A stretch of 16,497 nucleotides of DNA from an uncultured Prevotella sp. (GTDB taxonomy: Bacteria > Bacteroidota > Bacteroidia > Bacteroidales > Bacteroidaceae): positions 1-16,497 of the forward strand of contig URUK01000046.1 in NCBI GenBank assembly GCA_900551055.1, given 5' to 3'. The stretch's first letter is position 1, and each line of letters starts with the position of its first letter. Positions 7,152 to 11,884 of the stretch are shown piece after piece. The translations under genes and the position numbers were made by a program. The notes under the pieces were generated by a model, which ran no database searches, was not told the DNA's origin, and saw only the letters and a list, made by a program, of their open reading frames with translations.

Positions 7152-7182
7152 CAAAAGTAAGTCTTAATCTTAAGACTGCAAA
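7152..7182 (-). promoter_or_regulatory. Promoter of the RepA-like gene
   Basis: On the minus strand TTTG (7182-7179) and TACTTTTG (7159-7152) are separated by exactly 19 bp, matching the Bacteroidota primary-sigma consensus TTTG-N19-21-TAnnTTTG at every fixed position. The -7 box ends 29 bp before the ATG at 7122. Confidence 0.85.
7160..7177. promoter_or_regulatory. Palindromic operator inside the RepA-like gene promoter
   Basis: AGTCTTAA (7160-7167) and TTAAGACT (7170-7177) are perfect 8-bp arms two bases apart. They occupy the spacer between the -33 and -7 boxes, so a bound dimer would block RNA polymerase. The regulator is unknown; the HTH domain of the downstream gene is a candidate. Confidence 0.75.
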
Positions 7183-7352
7183 ATATCTGAAAATGAGCGA
7201 TATGCCAATTTCAAAATCTGGGAACTTTTAACATTTTCGATACAAAAATCATTCACACATAAGGCCATTATCGAATATGCCAATAGTGTCATGTAATTAC
7301 ATAACATTATCTCAACAAGGTCATGTCAATGGTGTTCAGTGAATATAAAAAA
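7183..7352. other. Intergenic stretch with short repeats and a palindrome
   Basis: No gene is seen. ATATGCCAAT occurs twice in the same orientation (about 7200-7209 and 7275-7284), GTCATGT occurs at 7288 and 7320, and ATGTAATTACAT (7291-7302) is a perfect 12-bp palindrome. Further regulatory sites for the divergent unit are possible. Confidence 0.35.
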
Positions 7353-7389
7353 ACAAAAAAACGAGGTGCCCATTACGCTGCATCCTCGT
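7353..7389 (-). terminator. Terminator after the 188-aa gene
   Basis: On the minus strand ACGAGG (7389-7384) pairs with CCTCGT (7366-7361), extended by a GC pair beyond a small bulge, and is followed by a T-run (complement of the A-run at 7354-7360). It begins six bases after the TAG at 7395-7397. Confidence 0.75.
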
Positions 7390-7394
7390 TAACT

Positions 7395-7961
7395 CTATCT
7401 TTCTTTATCTATATATTTGGTTATCTCGGCATGTATGAATTTAAAGACAGACTCAAGTTCTTTTGTTGGACCATGAAGCCGGTTGTTATTTTCGTTCAAC
7501 AAGTAATTATGTGAATAAAGAAGATTTGCCAATGTCTTTCTCACGTTTTTACTTTTAAGCCTACCTTGTAAGTCAAATAGTTCTTTACTGCAAAACTTGT
7601 TATAGGAAATTTCATTTGGAGCATTACGCTTACCTTTGCCCCTCACATAACAACCTTCCCACTTCAAGATTACATAAAGCATTCCATATAAGGTGAACTT
7701 TACTTTCTGGTCACTGATCATTACTTTTCCATTTTCATCAGTCATATATTTCTTTATTTCTTGGCAGAATTCATCTTCCCTGCTCAGTATCCACTTTATG
7801 AACTGACAGTTAAGCTCACCACGATTTCTATCAGCATTTTTCTGGCGAAAGAGAGCTAGCGTTCCCACCTTGCCATACTTATCATAAGTTTCTTGCCAGA
7901 GCTTCTCATCCTCGGGATACTTTTTGGCAAGCTGCGATAATAGTAAATCTCGCTCGGTCAC
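7395..7961 (-). CDS. Unknown 188-aa protein
   Basis: 188 aa from a GTG start; family not recognised. It is helical, charged and soluble, with no signal peptide or membrane segment: heptad-like N-terminal helices (LLLSQLAKKYPEDEKLWQ), a basic central loop (RGKGKRNAP) and Lys/Asn-rich C-terminal helices. The frame is closed by a TGA at 7980-7982, so ATG starts upstream in this frame are excluded. About 28 codons just upstream are open in another frame (ending VFEFDVFVASE) but lack a start, so an N-terminal frameshift cannot be ruled out. It is a monocistronic unit with its own terminator, lying between the RepA-like gene and the integrase. Confidence 0.55.
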   Translation of the reverse strand: MTERDLLLSQLAKKYPEDEKLWQETYDKYGKVGTLALFRQKNADRNRGELNCQFIKWILSREDEFCQEIKKYMTDENGKVMISDQKVKFTLYGMLYVILKWEGCYVRGKGKRNAPNEISYNKFCSKELFDLQGRLKSKNVRKTLANLLYSHNYLLNENNNRLHGPTKELESVFKFIHAEITKYIDKER

Positions 7962-8334
7962 TCCGAAGCAACAAACACGTCAAACTCAAATACTGCTTTA
8001 AATTCTGATATGTTTTTTACTTCTCGGATTCCTTTTTTACATAGGCATAAAAATATTTAAGTTAAACAATATGTTTTTTTCTCTCTCCATAGAGACATTT
8101 GTTAGGCAGTCTCTTTTGCTTATTGCGCCTTTACATGGGATATATGTTTTGTCCCTCATTACCTATATACCAACAAAACGCTTGCCTTATTTTACAAAAA
8201 CGCCAAATTGTCGGAGATTGAAACCTTTTGTCTTGAATTATGACACAATGTCTTGCAAATATTTTATTCGGTCGTGATTCTATGTTTCTGCGTTCATGGT
8301 CGCGATATTTTGGTTACAATACAAATAAAATTTA
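7962..8334. other. Intergenic region with no convincing gene
   Basis: AT-rich. A 68-codon plus-strand frame at 8071-8277 has no protein-like pattern and no linked genes. One isolated GACATTT at 8094-8100 belongs to the motif family concentrated further right. Confidence 0.4.
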
Positions 8335-8472
8335 TAAGACATTTACCGGACAAATATAAGACATCTAAATTTATATCCATCAAGTCTAAATGTCCAATTA
8401 AATGTCCCACACTAAAAGAATAGACATTTACTGAATATCAATCAGTTACGACACATCTTGTATGGGACATTT
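8335..8472. repeat. Cluster of GACATTTA motifs in both orientations
   Basis: Six copies occur in 138 bp: TAAGACATTTA 8335-8345, TAAGACATCTA 8357-8367, TAAATGTCC 8387-8395, TAAATGTCC 8399-8407, TAGACATTTA 8421-8430 and GGGACATTT 8464-8472. They begin 23 bp from the 3' end of the integrase gene. Repeated short sites in both orientations near an integrase suggest arm-type binding sites for the integrase or a directionality factor, or an operator array. Confidence 0.6.
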
Positions 8473-8494
8473 GAAACTGTAATAATATCACTTT

Positions 8495-9268
8495 TTACCT
8501 TCCGAACACATACTTGACTACCTTTGCGTTGGCCTTGTTCTCGTTAACGAAGTCGCGCTCAATGTAAATATCAGTTACCCTCATCGATTCGTCCACATGG
8601 TTGAGGGCTGCATGGACTGTGTACTTATTAATGCCGACTTTGTTTAAGGCTATTGTCGCCCATGAATGCCTCGCAGCGTAATATTCCAAATCGTCTATGC
8701 CGAGTTGTGAACCGATTTCCTTCAGTCCGTAATTGATTGCCTTGTTGAATGCCTTGTGGTCGGCGTAGTAATGGTGGAAGTTGAACAATCGTTGGCCGGC
8801 CTTGTCTTTGTATTTTTCAATCAGGGGAAATATCAGTTTGGGGACAACGACTTCCATCCTTGCACTGTCCAATCGGCGGTCCTTTGTCTTGGTGCGGTTG
8901 TAGATTATCCTGCCGTCTGTAAACTCTTTGACATTGTACAAGTCGACGGAATTCATGCCCATAAGACAGAAAGACATGATGAAACAATCCTTTGCCAAAT
9001 CATAACGGCAGGTGCTTTTATAACCTTTCACCTTGTTTTTATATGGCAGCTTCCAAATGCTTTTTATCATGTTCCGGTCTAATGCACGTTTCCTTGTGGC
9101 TTCTTGTTTGGGGATTTTGAAATTGTCGAAGGGAGAGTTGGGTATCAGGATATAGCCGTTATCATAGTCGTTATAAGCATTCTGCGCTTCCTTGTATAGA
9201 TGCCTTATGCTACCGAGATAAAGCGACATCATCCTGTTTGACGGAATGCGTTGGCCAGTGATTCTCAT
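8495..9268 (-). CDS. Tyrosine integrase, C-terminal catalytic part (frameshifted gene)
   Basis: 257 aa from an ATG at 9268, but the frame is open back to about 9296 and continues the upstream integrase fragment. It holds the rest of the core-binding domain (SGQ-like ITGQRIPSNRMMSLYLGSIR) and the catalytic domain. Visible active-site positions are N106 in CLMGMNSVDL (where most families have Arg; Asn is usual in this Bacteroidota group), R200 in YYAARHSWAT, H224 in ALNHVDES and the nucleophile Y235 in VTDIYIERD. It would catalyse integration and excision at the tRNA-Met site. It is a separate frame from the N-terminal part: going from ...YSDY to the catalytic frame needs a +1 shift near 9297-9305. 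Confidence 0.8.
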   Translation of the reverse strand: MRITGQRIPSNRMMSLYLGSIRHLYKEAQNAYNDYDNGYILIPNSPFDNFKIPKQEATRKRALDRNMIKSIWKLPYKNKVKGYKSTCRYDLAKDCFIMSFCLMGMNSVDLYNVKEFTDGRIIYNRTKTKDRRLDSARMEVVVPKLIFPLIEKYKDKAGQRLFNFHHYYADHKAFNKAINYGLKEIGSQLGIDDLEYYAARHSWATIALNKVGINKYTVHAALNHVDESMRVTDIYIERDFVNENKANAKVVKYVFGR

Positions 9269-9296
9269 CCGTGCTATTCTCTCGTTCCTTCGTTGG

Positions 9297-9764
9297 TTAA
9301 CGATAATCGGAATACTTTTTCAGGAATGCATGGTTGATTTCCGATATTGGCAGGTAACCCCTTTGCATGAACGAAACAAGTGAGTTAATCACTGTCACAT
9401 AATTCTTGACACCCTTGATTGTTGTGTTTTCAATCCATTTACGCGAGAAGGTGATGAAGTCAATGTCCTGTTCTTTCCGCTCCTCAAACCTCAACCTCTT
9501 GAAAACATCATCCAATGAATAACGATTAAAGTCAATTTGCATGGCGTTACACTTTTCCTGATAAGCCGCTACAAGTTTCCCAATCTCTTTGTAAACCGCA
9601 GTACCTTTCCTGAAATCACCCGTCTTTGTCAGTTCCTCGGGCTTTACGAACAGACTTGTAGACAGTCTTTTCACCTTCCTATCCAGCGTAAATCTCAACT
9701 TTACATTGTACGTTCCGTCAACTTTCTGCCCATCTTTCTTAATTTCAGCCTTGATTGTCAGCAT
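9297..9764 (-). CDS. Tyrosine integrase, N-terminal part (frameshifted gene)
   Basis: 155 aa from the ATG at 9764 (MLTIKAEIKKDG); a longer frame to 9878 runs into the tRNA-side hairpin and is unlikely to be translated. It contains an arm-type DNA-binding domain (GTYNVKLRFTLDRKVKRLST, ~residues 15-35) and the first part of the SAM-like core-binding domain (FITFSRKWIEN...FLKKYSDY). It stops at TAA 9299-9297, in the middle of that domain. The expected continuation (NQRRNERIAR..ITGQRI) is found in the next frame, so the intact gene would be about 8495-9764, roughly 420 aa. The break may be a real mutation that traps the element, a recoding site, or a sequencing error. Confidence 0.8.
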   Translation of the reverse strand: MLTIKAEIKKDGQKVDGTYNVKLRFTLDRKVKRLSTSLFVKPEELTKTGDFRKGTAVYKEIGKLVAAYQEKCNAMQIDFNRYSLDDVFKRLRFEERKEQDIDFITFSRKWIENTTIKGVKNYVTVINSLVSFMQRGYLPISEINHAFLKKYSDYR

Positions 9765-9869
9765 TTTACCATTGTTTTTAGAAGTAAACAATAGGTCAAC
9801 AAACAACACAAATGGCATGTAAAACGCTGATATTTTGAGCGGACGAACCATCAACCGGAACAAAAGGAA

Positions 9870-9906
9870 AAGTGCCAACTACCTGAACTTCAAGTAATTA
9901 GCACTT
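9870..9906 (-). terminator. Stem-loop between integrase and tRNA-Met (tRNA terminator or att structure)
   Basis: On the minus strand a 15-bp stem with four G-T pairs starts AAGTGCTAATTACTT, has the loop GAAGTTC and closes with ...GGCACTT, followed by TTTTCCTTTTG. It begins 8 bp after the encoded tRNA 3' CC. It fits a terminator for the tRNA transcript; because it lies at the element border it may instead be part of the integration site. Confidence 0.65.
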
Positions 9907-9913
9907 TGTTTTC

Positions 9914-9989
9914 GGTGGGCCATCCAGGGCTTGAACCTGGGACCTCCAGATTATGAGTCTGTTGCTCTAACCAACTGAGCTAAAAGCCC
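9914..9989 (-). tRNA. tRNA-Met (anticodon CAT)
   Basis: The minus strand folds as a tRNA: acceptor GGGCTTT with ATGGCCC (one mismatch), D-arm GCTC/GAGC with AGTTGGTTA, anticodon stem CAGA/TCTG with loop CTCATAA (anticodon CAT, complement at 9953-9955), T-arm CCAGG-TTCAAGC-CCTGG, discriminator A and encoded CC. It lacks the C1-A72 mismatch and three G-C anticodon pairs of initiator tRNA, so elongator Met is likely; a CAT tRNA modified to read Ile AUA is the alternative. The AT-rich element lies directly on its 3' side, the usual place for tyrosine-integrase insertion. Confidence 0.92.
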
Positions 9990-10020
9990 TACGCTGACCT
10001 GTATGCGGTCATTGTGGGTG

Positions 10021-10052
10021 CAAAGGTATGCAAGTTTGGGCAAACCGCCAAA
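10021..10052 (-). promoter_or_regulatory. Promoter of the tRNA-Met gene
   Basis: On the minus strand TTTG (10052-10049), 20 bp, then TACCTTTG (10028-10021), a full match to the Bacteroidota consensus. The -7 box ends 31 bp before the mature tRNA 5' end. Confidence 0.75.
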
Positions 10053-10107
10053 TTTTTTCGCGGAAATGTGACTTAAAAACGTTAAAAACTGGTTCAAGAC
10101 GATGGTT

Positions 10108-10599
10108 TCAGCGGTTTTCGGGCGGCGACTGGCGGCTTTCGAGCATGGCTATGATGCCGTCGCAGGCGTCTTCGATAAGGTCGAGTGCAAGCTCGAAGCC
10201 GTCGGGGCCGCCGTAGTACGGGTCGGGCACGGTGGCGTAGCCTGGGTGGCGCGTCATGAAGTCGGCTGCGCACATCAGCCTGGCGCGTTCCTCCCCGGTG
10301 CGTGCAAGACGTGAGAGGGCCTTCATGTTGTCGGCGTCCATGCCGAATATGATGTCGAAGCGCGTGAAGTCGTCGCGCCTTATCTGCCGCGCTATGCTGT
10401 CTATGCGGTATCCGCGGCGCGCCCCGTGGCGGCGCATGCGGCTGTCGGGCAGCTGCCCTTCGTGCCACGGGCCTATGCCGGCTGAGTCAACGGTGATGCC
10501 GGCGAAGCGCGGCCCCAGCTCTACGAGCTTCTTTTTCATTATGGCTTCGGCTGCCGGGGAGCGGCATATGTTGCCGAGGCATACAAAGAGCAAATCCAT
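10108..10599 (-). CDS. Low-molecular-weight protein tyrosine phosphatase
   Basis: 163 aa, a normal length for the family. The N-terminal P-loop VCLGNICRSP (residues 6-15) carries the CX5R signature with nucleophile C7 and R13, and the general acid is D126 in VPDPYYGG. The enzyme removes phosphate from phosphotyrosine through a cysteinyl-phosphate. In bacteria relatives act on tyrosine kinases of polysaccharide export or on other targets; no such kinase lies nearby, so the substrate is open. It is cytoplasmic, with no signal peptide. The start ATG is the only one before the P-loop strand. It is the first gene of the GC-rich chromosomal half and seems to be transcribed alone, with repeats upstream. 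Confidence 0.93.
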   Translation of the reverse strand: MDLLFVCLGNICRSPAAEAIMKKKLVELGPRFAGITVDSAGIGPWHEGQLPDSRMRRHGARRGYRIDSIARQIRRDDFTRFDIIFGMDADNMKALSRLARTGEERARLMCAADFMTRHPGYATVPDPYYGGPDGFELALDLIEDACDGIIAMLESRQSPPENR

Positions 10600-10603
10600 T
10601 TTT

Positions 10604-10771
10604 TAATTAAGAGTTAAGAATTAAGAATTAAGAAAATATGACTTGGGAAAGTATGAATTAAGAGTTAAGAAAATATGCTTCTGACAATTGAGAACCAAGA
10701 ATTTCAAGAAATATGCTTTGGGCACAGGCGGCAAAGGCATTTTTCTTAACTCTTAATTCTTCACTCTTAAC
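10604..10771. repeat. Short-unit (G)AATTAAGAGTTAAG repeats with inverted partner
   Basis: GAGTTAAGAATTAAGAATTA and related strings occur at ~10605-10640 and ~10655-10680, and the inverse TTCTTAACTCTTAATTCTTC at ~10743-10771. AGAAA-TATG-CTT-GG-like strings also recur about every 37 bp (near 10631, 10668, 10706). The inverted copy includes the last codons of the acetyltransferase gene. The paired arms could form a large hairpin between the two minus-strand genes. Confidence 0.65.
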
Positions 10772-11313
10772 TCCCTTATCACCCTGGCTGGGTTGCCTGC
10801 GGCAAGGCAGTCGTCGGGGATGTCTTTCGTCACCACGCTTCCGGCTCCTATCACGCAGCGTTTGCCTATCGTAACGCCAGGGCATACTATCACTCCGCCG
10901 CCGAGCCACGTGTCCTCGCCTATGGTTATGGGGTATGCCGTCTCCACAGAGCGGCGGCGCATCACGTAGTCCATGGGGTGCTGCGGCGTGTACAGCTGGC
11001 TGTTGGGGCCGATGAGGCAGTTGTCGCCGATGGTTATCATGCCGCCGTCGAGCATCGTCACGTTGTAGTTTACAAACACGTTCCGGCCCATGCGTATGCC
11101 GTTGCCGTGGTCGCAGTGGAACGGCGGGCACACATAGCTGTCCTCCGGTATGCCGGGTATCAGGTCTTCTATGGCCTCGCGGTAGCCGCCGTCGTTTATC
11201 GTCATCGTGTTGAGTCGCGCGCAGGCGTCCTTGGCGTGCTTCAGGCTCGCGTAAATCTCCGGGTCGGAGAAGTCGTACAGCTCTTGGCTGCGCATTTTTT
11301 CAAATTCGGTCAT
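10753..11313 (-). CDS. Maltose/galactoside-type O-acetyltransferase (left-handed beta-helix)
   Basis: 186 aa from the ATG at 11313 (MTEFEKMRSQ), the normal length for the Maa/LacA/NodL group; an in-frame extension to 11508 consists of tandem-repeat sequence and was rejected. An N-terminal helical cap (residues ~5-55, the maltose-acetyltransferase domain, with LNTMTIND) is followed by hexapeptide repeats: CDHGNGIRMGRNVFVNYN, MITIGDNCLIGPN, then H in TPQHP (the conserved acceptor-activating His), PITIGEDTWLGGGVIVCPGV, TIGKRCVIGAGSVV, and the end AAGNPARVIREL. It transfers acetyl from acetyl-CoA to a sugar hydroxyl; the natural sugar is unknown. The last residues RVKN are encoded by an intergenic repeat, so the reading frame has been extended into it. 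Confidence 0.9.
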   Translation of the reverse strand: MTEFEKMRSQELYDFSDPEIYASLKHAKDACARLNTMTINDGGYREAIEDLIPGIPEDSYVCPPFHCDHGNGIRMGRNVFVNYNVTMLDGGMITIGDNCLIGPNSQLYTPQHPMDYVMRRRSVETAYPITIGEDTWLGGGVIVCPGVTIGKRCVIGAGSVVTKDIPDDCLAAGNPARVIRELRVKN

Positions 11314-11330
11314 CGTATTGTTTTTGCCGG

Positions 11331-11574
11331 CAAAGATAGTGAAAGGCGAGCGCAACGGCAAATGAAAAACGCAGTTTTTTAATTTGACACTGCCGAGCCG
11401 CATCCTATCTTCGCGAAGCAAAGATAGTGAAAGGCGAGCGCAACGGCAAATGAAAAACGCAGTTTTTAATTTGACACTGCCGAGCCGCATCCTATCTTCG
11501 CGAAGCAAAGATAGTGAAAGGCGGGCGCAACGGCAAATGAAAAACGCAGTTTTTTAATTTGACACTGCCGAGCC
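11331..11574. repeat. 88-bp tandem repeat, about 2.8 copies
   Basis: Copies start at 11331, 11419 and 11506 with CAAAGATAGTGAAAGGCG. They are nearly identical, differing by one T in a T-run (periods 88 and 87) and one base in the third copy (GGGCGC for GAGCGC); the third ends at ~11574. Each junction carries CTATCTT and AAGATAG as an inverted pair. The array lies between the divergent acetyltransferase and esterase genes. Its near-identity indicates recent expansion, or an assembly artefact. Confidence 0.9.
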
Positions 11575-11599
11575 TCCCACCCTCCCCCTTCATGTCCGT

Positions 11600-11629
11600 G
11601 CTGATTTGCAATCATGATTGCAAATCAGC
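11600..11629. repeat. Perfect 30-bp palindrome
   Basis: The two 15-base halves are exact reverse complements with no loop; the centre is TTGCAATCATGATTGCAA. It lies between the 88-bp array and the esterase gene. Further inverted GC-rich stretches follow (CCGG at ~11637-11663; TTTTGC-GAT-GCAAAA near 11683). It could be an operator, a cruciform-forming or protein-binding site, or a dispersed repeat. Confidence 0.8.
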
Positions 11630-11783
11630 CGTTTCCGGCTTGGAATGCCGGAGGCGGCCTTTCGCGCTTCGATATGTGCCGTTTTGCGATGCAAAATGCC
11701 GTTTTTTGCCGCTTAAAACGAGCCAAATTGCAAGTTAATTGATAATTAAGCAGTTAAGCGCGGCTTTATTAATCGCCCGCGGG

Positions 11784-11791
11784 TAAATTTG
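11784..11791 (+). promoter_or_regulatory. -7 promoter element of the esterase gene
   Basis: TAAATTTG matches TAnnTTTG and lies 94 bp before the chosen ATG at 11885. No clear TTTG sits 19-21 bp upstream, so only the -7 box is supported. The leader would be roughly 85 nt. Confidence 0.45.
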
Positions 11792-11884
11792 CTTACGACA
11801 TTCAACCCGGCGCATCCAACGGCGCATACTCGCTTTTGGAACGCCGGGGCAAACATTAACCTAAAATTTAATATTGACGTTAAA

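Noticed and set aside
7983..8040. Upstream frame (ending VFEFDVFVASE) as a frameshifted N-terminus of the 188-aa protein
   Set aside because: About 28 open codons without a start codon; noted in the gene entry but too weak to annotate.
8071..8277. 68-aa plus-strand frame in the integrase-side intergenic region
   Set aside because: Irregular composition, no linked gene or promoter, and no match to excisionase-like HTH proteins that might be expected here.
10658..11131. 157-aa minus-strand frame overlapping the acetyltransferase gene
   Set aside because: Out-of-frame shadow rich in Arg/His/Pro that ends in the intergenic repeats.
11314..11508. N-terminal extension of the acetyltransferase through the tandem repeats
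   Set aside because: The extra 65 residues are translated repeat units (LREDRMRLGSVKLK twice), and the family starts at the ATG at 11313.
11331..11574. CRISPR array
   Set aside because: The units are contiguous and nearly identical throughout, with no spacers.
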